DNA of 64,000 nucleotides from Acetobacter okinawensis JCM 25146. GTDB taxonomy: Bacteria > Pseudomonadota > Alphaproteobacteria > Acetobacterales > Acetobacteraceae. Below the pieces are notes generated by a model, which was not told the DNA's origin, searched no databases, and saw only the letters and a list, made by a program, of their open reading frames with translations. The stretch is taken from positions 21,566 to 85,565 of the forward strand of contig NZ_BAJU01000009.1 of NCBI RefSeq assembly GCF_000613865.1. Reading direction: 5' to 3'. The translations under genes and the position numbers were made by a program. Positions 30,694-38,784 of this stretch are shown piece by piece (position 1 is the first letter of the stretch; every line of letters starts with the position of its first letter).

Positions 30694-31860
30694 CTAGAGT
30701 GGCAGAAAACCAAGGTTTTCTGGGGCATCAGCAGTTGGCTCCTTACCTTCTGCATGATCGTCTAGCACGCGAATAGCACGCATATTGAGATTTACCATCG
30801 ACTGGGTTGCAGCCCGGTCGATGGCGCTTGCGATTTCGTCAATAACCTTTCTGGCGTTGCTAAGATAGTCCGGTCGGACATGGACATAGCGTCCAGTCGT
30901 GCGGAGATTGGGCATGGCGTGGCCCATAAAGGTTGCAACCTCTATGTCAGGCACTCCACGGGTTATAAGCTCTGTCGCCATTGTGTGACGAATTGTGTAG
31001 GGGACAATTTCTTCTGGTAGCCCAGCATTACGGCGCACTGCCCGCCAAGTCTTATTGATCTTGGCAATTGGTTTGCCATGATAGGTGATAAGGGAACCAG
31101 GTCCAGCGGCTTCAATGATTGGGCGAAGGAAATGTGCCATTGGTACGCGTGGACGTCGCTTTTTGGTCCGTTCTCGGCCGGGAGGATTGAGATCAATAAT
31201 CCCATGAGTCAGGTCGCATTGCTCGCGTGTAAGCTGTAAGAGCGCTTCTGGTCGAGAGACTGTGCCAATCAATAAGGCGACAAATACCCGCATGTGTGGG
31301 GGCATGTCGGCGTCCCACAGTTGCGCTATTTCCTGTATCGTCATGATGCGTTGCCTCCCTTCCCCCTCAGGGGGCAAGGTAATTGGCATTTGTTTGTCTA
31401 TCTCACCATTTTTCCACGACCAGTTTAGAGCAGCGGCTGCAATACCCATCACTCTACGGGTATAACCAGTAGATAAGCCGTTTTTTTGTAGGTGTGCCGC
31501 TATGCGCTTCTGTTCTGTTAGCGTGTAATCAGAAACACAAAGACCAGGTGTTAGGGCTTCAAGCACTAATTCTAGAGCGCGTTGGTTCGGGCCAGAGCTG
31601 CGTGTGCTTTGTGAGTGCTGAGAGTAACACCGCATAAAAACGGATGCAATTGTCGTGTCGATTGCGGGTTCATTGCGTCTATGGGCATTCTGAGTAACAA
31701 ATGCAGCCAGCTTTATTTGGGCTTCCTGAAAAACTGTTGTGCCAAGAGATGCTCGCTTTGTCTGTCTGGTATGTGGTTCATACCAGCACGCGCACCATGC
31801 ATCCGAGTTGGGGCGTTTTCCAAGAAAGTGTTTCCCAATTCGGAAGATATGGTCGGGCAT
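30694..31860 (-). CDS. Tyrosine-type site-specific integrase
   Basis: 388 residues. Catalytic residues are visible: Arg203 (GTVSRPEALL), Arg291 (YTIRHTMATEL), His314 (FMGHAM) and nucleophile Tyr325 (GRYVHV). The usual first His of the HxxR box is Tyr288 here. The N-terminal region is the arm/core-binding part. Its 3' end abuts tRNA-Val, the normal place for an integrase next to attL. The excisionase-like gene overlaps its start by about 150 bases in another frame. Confidence 0.92.
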   Translation of the reverse strand: MPDHIFRIGKHFLGKRPNSDAWCACWYEPHTRQTKRASLGTTVFQEAQIKLAAFVTQNAHRRNEPAIDTTIASVFMRCYSQHSQSTRSSGPNQRALELVLEALTPGLCVSDYTLTEQKRIAAHLQKNGLSTGYTRRVMGIAAAALNWSWKNGEIDKQMPITLPPEGEGRQRIMTIQEIAQLWDADMPPHMRVFVALLIGTVSRPEALLQLTREQCDLTHGIIDLNPPGRERTKKRRPRVPMAHFLRPIIEAAGPGSLITYHGKPIAKINKTWRAVRRNAGLPEEIVPYTIRHTMATELITRGVPDIEVATFMGHAMPNLRTTGRYVHVRPDYLSNARKVIDEIASAIDRAATQSMVNLNMRAIRVLDDHAEGKEPTADAPENLGFLPL

Positions 31861-32027
31861 TGTTCATTTCTTAGTAGATAATCAGAAATATGAGTTTGTG
31901 TGTAGCGCACACGAAAACGAATTTTTAGATAGCCAATGCGACCATCTAATCTTTCTCGTCGTAAAGTGGAGACGGAAATGCCAAGATGTGCAGCGGCATC
32001 TCTTTCAGTGAAATAAAACATCTTCAT
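31713..32027 (-). CDS. Excisionase-like helix-turn-helix protein
   Basis: 104 residues. The N-terminus is a MerR/AlpA-type winged HTH: YFTERDAAAHLGISVSTLRRERLDGRIGYLKI with VRYTQTHISDYLLR, typical of Xis/AlpA regulators. The last ~49 residues overlap the integrase start region in a different frame, so the real end of conserved sequence may be near residue 60. Likely directs excision or controls the integrase. Confidence 0.68.
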   Translation of the reverse strand: MKMFYFTERDAAAHLGISVSTLRRERLDGRIGYLKIRFRVRYTQTHISDYLLRNEQCPTISSELGNTFLENAPTRMHGARAGMNHIPDRQSEHLLAQQFFRKPK

Positions 32028-32185
32028 CTAGTAAGCCTTACTAGTACGAAAAAAGATATATACATGGAAAAAGATGGTAGATTAGAAAAGAAATCTAGAA
32101 CTGCTATCAAAAATAAAATTCTTATTGCGGCCTAAATTTTCTAATGACATTTTATTTTCTCCGTATCAAACAGCCCGTTCCATGG

Positions 32186-32214
32186 TTGAAATACCAGCTT
32201 AACCTAGGTACTAT
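32186..32214 (+). promoter_or_regulatory. Sigma70-like promoter of a probable small RNA
   Basis: TTGAAA (32186-32191), 17-base spacer, TACTAT (32209-32214); a TATACT overlaps three bases later. Confidence 0.5.
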
Positions 32215-32220
32215 ACTAAC

Positions 32221-32327
32221 CAAGATGTCGGATCGCTTGAGTAGTTGTCAGCGGTTCGTCGGGGTTAAGTGCTTCTAACACTGAACTCTAACGGAAAAGG
32301 TCGTCATGTTTATGACGGCCTTTTTTG
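32221..32327 (+). ncRNA. Probable small RNA of the island
   Basis: About 105 bases between a promoter-like element and an intrinsic terminator (AAGGTCGTCAT / ATGACGGCCTT followed by six T, 32297-32327). It contains only a 17-codon frame (ATG 32225 to TAA 32278, no clear ribosome site). It could be a regulatory RNA or an attenuator-like leader. No family recognised. Confidence 0.42.
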
Positions 32328-32550
32328 TTTCAATCAAGGTATTATTTTAAAAAAATGAATAATATATTTATATAATTTGGATTTTTAATTATAGGGTTAC
32401 CTCAACCTCTAATGATGAACCAATTCAATCCATAATTTATGAAGCATTTATTTTGTATGAAAGTGCTTATATTTCCGGATGGAACGTTCTTCCCATAATC
32501 AGAACATGCGGAACTATACGGCACAGTTCTTGATATAATGAGAGGCAAAG

Positions 32551-32565
32551 ATTTAGCGGCTAAAT
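32551..32565. repeat. Palindromic element, copy 1
   Basis: ATTTAGC-G-GCTAAAT, an odd-centred palindrome. The same element with one base change recurs at 33114-33128, on the other side of higA. Confidence 0.5.
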
Positions 32566-32611
32566 TTTTGCTGTAGTTCCCGATCTTGGGAAGTGGCCTG
32601 TCTAGTAAACC

Positions 32612-32648
32612 AAAAAAGGCCCGGTCAGATTATCCTGAACCGGGCCTT
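32612..32648 (-). terminator. Terminator of higA
   Basis: On the minus strand, AAGGCCCGGT / ACCGGGCCTT stem followed by a run of six T. Confidence 0.85.
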
Positions 32649-32651
32649 TCA

Positions 32652-32960
32652 TCATGGTGTCATTTCTACCGCATGTAGAGTAGGAATTTTACTCACATCG
32701 ACAGTTTTAACAGCCTGCCATTCATCATAAGCCGATTGCATTCTGTTCCAAAGGGTGGGGCCATTACCGCAGAGCTTGCCAATACGAACAGCAACAACCG
32801 GACTGATTGGCTTGTTCTCTGACAAAATATCATGAAGGTGTTGGCGGGAAATACCGAGCAACGCGGCAATTTCGATTTTCGATTTGCCAAGAGCCGGAAG
32901 AACGTCATCCCGCAGTATTTCGCCCGGATGTGTGGGGCAGCGGTTAGGGGCGGGTCTCAT
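32652..32960 (-). CDS. higA: HigA-family antitoxin without its toxin
   Basis: 102 residues. HigA signature PTHPGEILRDDVLPALGKSKIEIAALLGISRQHLHDILSE is an XRE helix-turn-helix, followed by AVRIGKLCGNGPTLWNRMQSAYD. In higBA modules the RelE-like toxin precedes the antitoxin. Here the 700 bases upstream (above 32,960) hold no toxin frame, so this is an orphan antitoxin or a remnant. It may still repress its own promoter. Confidence 0.85.
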   Translation of the reverse strand: MRPAPNRCPTHPGEILRDDVLPALGKSKIEIAALLGISRQHLHDILSENKPISPVVAVRIGKLCGNGPTLWNRMQSAYDEWQAVKTVDVSKIPTLHAVEMTP

Positions 32961-33113
32961 CGAGTGCTCCTGTATTGTTTGTTGGATGTCTATAATAAAA
33001 GCATCTTGTGATTAAGATCAAAAGTGATGTGTGATTCTATCCGCATACACTGAAGATCATGACGGCTCATTGACTATTCTTTGCCCTTAGTGGGGCGAGA
33101 TTTAGTGTCTCAG

Positions 33114-33128
33114 TTTTAGCGGCTAAAT
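33114..33128. repeat. Palindromic element, copy 2
   Basis: TTTTAGC-G-GCTAAAT; 14 of 15 bases match the copy at 32551-32565. Confidence 0.5.
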
Positions 33129-33163
33129 CTTTTCTAGCGTTTTACGGCGGCAGCCGATGCTCC

Positions 33164-33233
33164 GCAGGACAAGACACCGTTGAGCCATAGGTGAATAAGG
33201 TTGTGTGAAGGGTGCACCCTTCACCTGTCCTGC
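33164..33233. repeat. Inverted repeat enclosing a perfect 20-base palindrome
   Basis: GCAGGACA (33164-33171) pairs with TGTCCTGC (33226-33233). Inside, GTGAAGGGTGCACCCTTCAC at 33205-33224 is its own reverse complement. Confidence 0.65.
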
Positions 33234-33717
33234 CCAGCCTTATGGCTGATATTAGAGCCAATTAGTGATCTCGGACACCGGCAAAACCGATAAAAACCCG
33301 TGTTTATCCGAAATTGCGCAAAAAATCGGCAAAAGCCGCGATTATCGCCTCATGTCAGACATACCTCGCGTCAATTCGCTATTTGTAAAGCGGACATGAA
33401 TTGGCTGGGTCACTCATAGCTGGTTGGGAGCCGCAAACGGACCGGCCGGTTCCGGCTGCTAAGAGGGCAAAGCAGATGTTGCCGCTCTACTGGAGAGGAG
33501 TCTCGCCAGATTTTTAGCGGCCCCACCGACTAACGTGCAGATACCCGCTTGACAGCGCATCATTCGACAAAGAACCCCGCAGTCGACGACGCGCCCGGGA
33601 AGCCATGCCCCTGAGTGGAAGGCTGAATCTTGTCATGGTTACTTCCTACAGGCACCATGATTTCTGGGAGCGTCTAGCAAAGCGGGTGATGCCGCTGATA
33701 CTATCGATAGGGCGAGC

Positions 33718-34615
33718 ATGATAAAGATGGGGTTCTTCTGGTTCTCTTTGGAGTCGGTTTCCCGACTTTTATTGTTCTACGACCAAGTGGGGTACGAATC
33801 CCAAAATTAGTGCTGACGACGATCGGCGGTTTGGCGATCTTTGCTGGGATCGCCCTTGGGATTGAGGAACGTATTACTAAAGTCGTCTCGCCTTTTGGGC
33901 AACTCACCGCGGCAACGGAAAAGGCAACAGCAGACGCACAGGCCATTTCACAACTTAAAGAGCGCGTCGAAAATCAGAGCGCGACGGTCGATCTAGTCGC
34001 TACTCAGGCGGAGAAAGCGAAGGACATGTCACAGGCCGCCACTACCCAAGTTACTAAGGCACAACAAGAGATCGATACGCTGAATAAAGTAATCAGCGAA
34101 GCCGGAGTTACACTCAAGTCGCTGAAGGAAGAAGAAGAATTCAGAGGGTTAATCATAGCTGCTCAAAACGACGATCGAGCTAGTTACGACAGATTGGCGA
34201 AGATCTCGGTGGACAAAGAGAGCCGCTTTTCTGCGGCGGCGATAGATGCCTATCGGACCATAACCGGTGCGCACAACTCCAGCATATATCAGAGCGGATT
34301 TAAAGGCTATTGGAAACAAGGTATTGATCCATCAAAATTTTCGTTTATTGAACTATAAAAAATCTACCACACGACACCGTCACAGATAAGGCCTGCGCTT
34401 CTGGAATACATATGGAACCGCAACGATATTCCGAAGCTGAGCCGCATGGATTTCATGATCGATGTGATGAAGACGGACAGCACCTTACGGCTACCGAATA
34501 TGCCGCTCGACATTTCTTGGAAGGGGGAGACTTGACACTGAAAATGAATCCTATGGCCTTTGATAGCCTTTATGAGTGGTGGGCGCAGCACCGAGGCGAA
34601 TTCGTAGAAAAATAG
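33718..34615 (+). pseudogene. Membrane-anchored coiled-coil protein, broken
   Basis: The longest intact piece (33810-34358) has a hydrophobic start (LTTIGGLAIFAGIALGIEER) and a long coiled coil (QLKERVENQ to TLKSLKEEEE), then a globular-looking end. In-frame sequence continues upstream with a second hydrophobic segment (VLLVLFGVGFPTFIVLRP) that joins ATG 33718 only if one G is restored at 33727-33730. After the TAA at 34358 the same frame goes on sensibly (TPSQIRPALLEYIWNRNDIPKLSRMDFMID) and, after another shift near 34,480, ends LKMNPMAFDSLYEWWAQHRG at 34615. So one larger gene appears to have been broken by a nonsense change and shifts. Function not recognised. Confidence 0.5.
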
Positions 34616-34941
34616 GGCTAGTAGCTCGGAATAATTCAACTCGAGAAGAATATTCGTGTTGCAGGGAAGCGGGGAGGCAAGTCCCTCTTAACGATGAAGA
34701 AAGCGTCTTCTACAACGGGTTTGCGAAGAATGAAGCGCCAAGCTGCCGTTTCCTCCCTGCCAAGAAAAAAACGAAATTATATCTCCGTTTGCCAGACAGC
34801 GGACAGACTGCATTCCCCCCATTCCAGCCACACACCGCTCCTCTTCACGTCGGACAACACGGGATAAAGGCCAATACCGCAGTGTGCCATACGCCAGTTT
34901 GCCTATAGTTTGTGCATTGAAGGGCCAGATATCTGACCTCA
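34616..34941. other. No recognisable gene
   Basis: About 325 bases with short overlapping frames on both strands; none has a ribosome site plus a plausible protein. Probably decayed sequence. Confidence 0.45.
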
Positions 34942-35205
34942 TCAGCCATCATCGGGGTGTCGTGCAATGACCCGAATGTAGGCTACAGCGAAGTCAGGGG
35001 CCATCGCCCGTGTCTGTTCCCATTCTCGTAACATGTTGACAGGAACGCGGAGACAACTGGCTAATTCGACTTGAGACAAACCGAGATCGTTACGGGTTTT
35101 ACGGATCAACTACGCCCTTTGCCCGCGTTCCATGCCTTCGATGGATACAGAACGGTCTTCGGACTCCGCTGGATCGGCAAACAGAATGATATAATCTTTC
35201 TTCAC
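34942..35205 (-). pseudogene. XRE-type antitoxin remnant (NadS/HigA-like) with an in-frame stop
   Basis: Reads from GTG 35205. The N-terminal part (KKDYIILFADPAESEDRSVSIEGMERGQRA) ends at a TAG, and the same frame then continues LIRKTRNDLGLSQVELASCLRVPVNMLREWEQTRAMAP, a clear XRE helix-turn-helix, stopping at 34942. This layout fits the antidote of a RelE/HigB-type pair. The minus-strand frame just upstream (to about 35,441) ends FYFRKKKRQR but is not recognisable as a toxin. Confidence 0.6.
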
Positions 35206-35406
35206 CGTTGTCGCTTCTTCTTACGGAAATAAAACGGGGAGATTATCCTGCCAGATAAACACACTGATGTCCTCAATGATGGAGGCGTTTTGTTTGCTGG
35301 TCGTGATTGCGGTAGTTGTGGAATTTGGCACAAGTTTTTTGCTGTTTGCAAAGACAAGATTGGCAGTGTGCATTGACGGGCTGGATAGTCGATTTTTATG
35401 CTTGGC

Positions 35407-35535
35407 TTAATCAGCCATCCAATCCTCGGAACGTAGACCATTTACCCTGGTAAACTCACGAAGGTTTCCGGTTACTACAACAAGACCTCTGCTTCGTGCA
35501 TGCCCAGCAATCATCAGGTCATAGGGGCCGATCAC
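35407..35535 (-). pseudogene. VapC toxin C-terminal remnant (PIN domain)
   Basis: The minus-strand frame reads VIGPYDLMIAGHARSRGLVVVTGNLREFTRVNGLRSEDWMAD and stops at 35407. This is the C-terminal third of a VapC-type PIN ribonuclease (IGPYDLLIAAHA, VTNNTREF and the closing ENW motifs). The rest is missing: sequence upstream switches abruptly to phage-like sequence on the other strand, so the gene was cut by recombination near 35,535. No vapB visible. Confidence 0.75.
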
Positions 35536-35703
35536 GCAGCCGAGGCGCGAAGCATTAAGGAATTGGACGGTCTTTGGGATATTGTTGACCCAGACGCTGC
35601 GGATGCCGCGCTGAAATGGCTGATTGCCAAGCAGGAGGCCGTAGCGACCGAAGCAAAAAACTCTTCCGCACCCCAGGCTTCCAGCAACGCTGTTGGCTCG
35701 TAA
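35536..35703 (+). pseudogene. C-terminal fragment of a phage structural/tail gene
   Basis: The plus-strand frame GLWDIVDPDAADAALKWLIAKQEAVATEAKN ends at 35703. No start is left on the phage side of the VapC junction; an ATG at 35500 lies inside the VapC remnant read antisense. Followed without gap by two further phage genes, as in a late operon. Confidence 0.5.
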
Positions 35704-35711
35704 AGAATGGG

Positions 35712-35840
35712 GTGCCTTACACCGTGGCGATGGAGGATATGAGCGACGCCGAAGTTATGGCGCACTCCATCGCTTTTTCTGAAATGGAAGGCTACCGGTT
35801 CAACTGGAATTCCATGACCATGGAGCAGCCCAATGCCTGA
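35712..35840 (+). CDS. Small phage protein, unknown
   Basis: About 42 residues from GTG 35712: VPYTVAMEDMSDAEVMAHSIAFSEMEGYRFNWNSMTMEQPNA. It overlaps the start of the next phage gene. Resembles short accessory proteins of phage head-tail operons. Start uncertain, as the open frame extends upstream. Confidence 0.42.
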   Translation: MPYTVAMEDMSDAEVMAHSIAFSEMEGYRFNWNSMTMEQPNA

Positions 35841-36317
35841 CATGACGCCGGTTGAATTTGCAGCCCTTCTGGGCGGTATGGTTGTGGAGGTCGAAAACGC
35901 TGCGCAAGAGGGGCTGGAGCGCGCAACCAAACTTGTGCAGCGCGAGGCCCGGGCCGAACTCGGACACTACCAAGATGCCTCCGGGCCATTTCCCGCATGG
36001 CCGAATTGGCGGAAAGCACCAAAGATGATCGCGTGAGGCAGGGGTACCCGGAAAACGAACCGGGCCTGCGCTCAGGCGAGATGCGGGAGGGAATTGAGCG
36101 TAACGTGCAGGGGCGCACCGGGCGCGTAGGCTCCAATGACGACAAAATGGTGTATTTTGAGCTAGGCAGCGCCAAGCAGCCGCCGCGCGCTACGCTTTCT
36201 GGAGCGCTAATCCGCAAGGAAGAGGACGTGGCGCGAGTTGTCGGCCGCCATTTTGTTGGGCGGTTGTTCGGTGAGGATGTTGCGAATGGAGGCGTGCCCG
36301 TTATTGGGGATGAATGA
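35833..36317 (+). CDS. HK97 gp10-like phage protein (one single-base break)
   Basis: About 161 residues when one base is restored near 36,000. N-terminal MPDMTPVEFAALLGGMVVEVENAAQEGLERATKLVQREARAELG, then ESTKDDRVRQGYPENEPGLRSGEMREGIERNV and VYFELGSAKQPPRATLSGALI, in the style of HK97 gp10/minor tail or neck proteins. A head-tail joining gene left over from the prophage. No other capsid genes are nearby. Confidence 0.62.
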
Positions 36318-36603
36318 TTCCGTGCCGCTCCAGCCAGTCGAGGGCAAGAATGAAGATAACGCCGCCCACGACCAGCGATGCCATTAGGAACATTGGCACA
36401 AAATAGCCGATGAGGGCGCATTGCGCGACTGTTAGGTTGTCCCACCACTCCCGCACTGTTTTGGGGGTGGGCTGGGGCGCGTTGATGGTGATTGTGGGCT
36501 TTGCATGTTGCTGCAGGTGCGCCTGACGCGCGCGCCACATGGGCGTTCCACCATCGTCAAATTCTTCGTCGGTTTCCCATCGGGAGTTTTGCATGGCGCG
36601 CAC
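36301..36603 (-). CDS. Small membrane protein, unknown
   Basis: 100 residues. A polar N-terminal half (residues 1-55) is followed by one long or two short hydrophobic helices (CALIGYFVPMFLMASLVVGGVIFILALDWLERHG). No family recognised. Convergent, overlapping by 17 bases, with the gp10-like gene. Could be a phage-carried accessory gene. Confidence 0.45.
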   Translation of the reverse strand: MRAMQNSRWETDEEFDDGGTPMWRARQAHLQQHAKPTITINAPQPTPKTVREWWDNLTVAQCALIGYFVPMFLMASLVVGGVIFILALDWLERHGIIHPQ

Positions 36604-36662
36604 GGTACCATGGAGGCGCAGTGTGGGGCTAGGAGTTTGTTCCCGCCGTAATGTCGTACGCC

Positions 36663-36964
36663 TTAAAGCCCGACAGCCTGACGCAGCAGTTCATTCGCGC
36701 GGCCTTGCCAGCCGGGGCCATCGGCCTTTAGGCGGGCCACCAGATCGGGGTCCAGTCGCATGGACACGAGCGTTTTGGTGGGGGCTTTCTGCGGCCCGCG
36801 CACCCGGCGTGCGCTGGCTAGGGTAGGGGCGACCTCTTGGGCAGGCTGTGCCCGCAGGAAGTCCGCCTCTGTCAGTTCCGGGTTGTCCGGGTCCATGGCA
36901 ATGCCTGATTGATCTGGGCATCTTCATCATCCGTGGGCATGATAAATTCAGGTTTGCGCGGCAT
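36663..36964 (-). CDS. brnA: BrnA-type antitoxin (one single-base break)
   Basis: Starts ATG 36964 MPRKPEFIMPTDDEDAQINQA. One base is missing near 36,895; the frame then resumes MDPDNPELTEADF, a BrnA hallmark, and ends with the ribbon-helix-helix LVSMRLDPDLVARLKADGPGWQGRANELLRQAV. BrnA neutralises BrnT and represses the operon. It overlaps the end of brnT by 17 bases, the normal order brnT-brnA. Confidence 0.85.
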
Positions 36965-37211
36965 AGAGCTTTGCCTCCCGTTTGTTGGCCTTACGCAGGC
37001 TGATTATGCGAACAATGCGGGTTTCAATGCTGAATACCAGAACATGAAGCCGCAGATTGATTGGGGCGACAGCGACAAGGCGAGGCTCGTTGGCGCTCTG
37101 GCTGGCCATGATGAGAGCAACGTCCCATTCGAAGCCTTCTGCCACGACAAAATCAACGCCGTGTTTGGCGATGTTGCTCTGTCGTTTTGCTTCGTCCCAA
37201 TCGTATCTCAT
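36948..37211 (-). CDS. brnT: BrnT-type ribonuclease toxin
   Basis: 87 residues, RelE-fold BrnT family. Opens MRYDWDEAKRQSNIAKHGVDF, the diagnostic start, and has IVRIISLRKANKREAKLY with the conserved R..R/K residues. Paired with brnA downstream, so an intact toxin-antitoxin system if the brnA break is a sequence error. Confidence 0.88.
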   Translation of the reverse strand: MRYDWDEAKRQSNIAKHGVDFVVAEGFEWDVALIMASQSANEPRLVAVAPINLRLHVLVFSIETRIVRIISLRKANKREAKLYAAQT

Positions 37212-37303
37212 GGATTATTGTATATATGATAAAACCACATTGGGCAAGGCACATTGTATATATAATTTGGATTAGGCAGATGGGGAACGGGGTTAGAAGG
37301 GGA

Positions 37304-37852
37304 TTATGCGTCGGTGGGGTCTACAAGATAACGCTCATCATCCATATTGCTGGGAGCCCACGATTTTTCATCTAAACCTACCTCCTCCAGCATTGCGCGC
37401 ATCAATGACGCACAATATTGTCTATCTGTGGCTTTGCAATCCCTCCATGTATTGATGAGATTTTCTATTTCTGGCCACAATATATCCAAGTTATCGCGCT
37501 TTAAGATCAATAATTTGCGGTCGAACGCGAAATAATTCCAATGGACCTTAATGAAATCTAGCATCTCCTCCTCTTCGAATGAGGGGTGCGTATCGGAATC
37601 TGAGGCAAGTTTTATAGCTCGAACGCCAGCATTTATATCCCAATAAATTGACCAATTACCTTTAATATTACGGTTTCCATCCATCACGTAGGCTCTCTCT
37701 GCGTCTTCCATTACAGCGCGCTCGATAACCTTCGTAATGGTTTGTCCCCTAAGGCGCGCCACGAATTCCAATGCAAACCTCATTTTGGGATCGAGTCGGA
37801 TAGTTAGGCTTTCCGACTTTTGCGGTTTTTTGCGTTTGTGCTGTGTAGACAT
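37304..37852 (-). CDS. Ribbon-helix-helix protein with an unknown C-terminal domain
   Basis: 182 residues. The N-terminal lysine-rich segment leads into SLTIRLDPKMRFALEFVARLRGQTITKVIERAVMEDAE, an RHH-type DNA-binding domain. The C-terminal ~120 residues (rich in Trp, Asp and Glu) match no family I know. Divergent from the gene at 37985. Possibly a single-gene regulator or antitoxin-like element. Start taken at MSTQHKRKK rather than a Met 12 codons earlier. Confidence 0.5.
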   Translation of the reverse strand: MSTQHKRKKPQKSESLTIRLDPKMRFALEFVARLRGQTITKVIERAVMEDAERAYVMDGNRNIKGNWSIYWDINAGVRAIKLASDSDTHPSFEEEEMLDFIKVHWNYFAFDRKLLILKRDNLDILWPEIENLINTWRDCKATDRQYCASLMRAMLEEVGLDEKSWAPSNMDDERYLVDPTDA

Positions 37853-37984
37853 TCCGAATCTCCAATACCTATCGGAAATTACATGCACTGAAAAATCATT
37901 GCAAATTATGCCTGCCCAAAGAATGATAATCGTGGAATAAAAGCACTGCGCAATATGTGCGTGAACATTAACGGAAGTGCGAAG

Positions 37985-38725
37985 ATGTCTAAATTCGTGC
38001 CCTCACAAGGGAGGGCCTTCGATATTTACAAAGAGGCAAGGCAGAAAGAGCCGAAAACTCGGTTAGTCACAGTCCTCCCTACAGCAGAGATTGAGGCAAT
38101 TGATGAATGGGGAGTGCCAAATGGAATGGAAAGCCGAACGGCTAAGCATTCCCGGGCGGTAGCTGACATTGAGTTGGGAGTTGCTGGTATCGCTGGGTTG
38201 GTGGCGTTATCCGGTTCCATGGCCGTTGCTGGGGCTGCTCTGGGGCCGTTAAACACAGAACTAAGGATTTTTCTGGCAACACTATCGAAAGCTTCCATAC
38301 CCAGCGCTCCTACCGCTGCCGCTTCTGGCGCTGCGCCCGCGGCTGCGGTATCCACGGCCGCCCGAGCTTCAACAATTTTCGGTCGCCTGCTTTCTGGTGC
38401 CGGCCTCGCTTACGAGGGATATTCTCTATACGAGGACCAGAAGGCGCGGGATAATCAACTCAGGGAGACACTCCGCTCTCACCCGAAAGAGGCGCAGCAA
38501 GCTCAATGGCTTTACGACCATAGTTACGGCATGTTTGGCTTGAACATGAAGGTCGGGCAAGCGCAGCCTGCAACACAAGTAAATGTCTATGTGGATGGGA
38601 AGCAGATTGCGGCGCACGTCGAGGCGTCACAGGAGCGCCGCGCCCGCCAAGACATGCGCGCCTCAGGCACGGACCCGGATCTGATGCAGTACGCGCAGTA
38701 TCCGGGACGGAGCGTGGGACAGTGA
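37985..38725 (+). CDS. Chimeric protein: RHH repressor N-terminus fused to phage tape-measure C-terminus
   Basis: 246 residues, good ribosome site (GGAAG). Residues 1-53 end in TRLVTVLPTAEIEAIDEWGVPNGMESRTA, a CopG/RHH-type DNA-binding stretch. From about residue 58 the protein becomes a tail-tape-measure C-terminus: VAGIAGLVALSGSMAVAGAAL hydrophobic segment, Ala-rich linker, and QVNVYVDGKQIAAHVEA ending DPDLMQYAQYPGRSVGQ. A fragment with the same final residues recurs at 40838-40930. Most likely a deletion joined two genes. Whether the product is made is unknown. Confidence 0.6.
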   Translation: MSKFVPSQGRAFDIYKEARQKEPKTRLVTVLPTAEIEAIDEWGVPNGMESRTAKHSRAVADIELGVAGIAGLVALSGSMAVAGAALGPLNTELRIFLATLSKASIPSAPTAAASGAAPAAAVSTAARASTIFGRLLSGAGLAYEGYSLYEDQKARDNQLRETLRSHPKEAQQAQWLYDHSYGMFGLNMKVGQAQPATQVNVYVDGKQIAAHVEASQERRARQDMRASGTDPDLMQYAQYPGRSVGQ

Positions 38726-38784
38726 GATATAGTATAAAAATCATCTAATCCGCATCATAGAAATCTTTTGAGGAGACCACTCGT

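Larger units (their letters stand above)
32028..32651. other. Non-coding stretch between xis and higA
   Basis: About 620 AT-rich bases with no convincing protein gene. It holds a promoter plus terminator unit (probable small RNA, entered separately), a 15-base palindrome at 32551-32565 and the higA terminator. Confidence 0.6.
32961..33717. other. Long non-coding stretch with inverted repeats
   Basis: About 750 bases without a supported gene. It contains the second ATTTAGC-type palindrome, a large hairpin around a perfect 20-base palindrome (33164-33233) and an inverted repeat GATAAA/TTTATC near 33,290. The composition differs from the surrounding genes. It may be an old replication, partition or recombination site of a plasmid or integrative element, but nothing identifies it. 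Confidence 0.5.
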
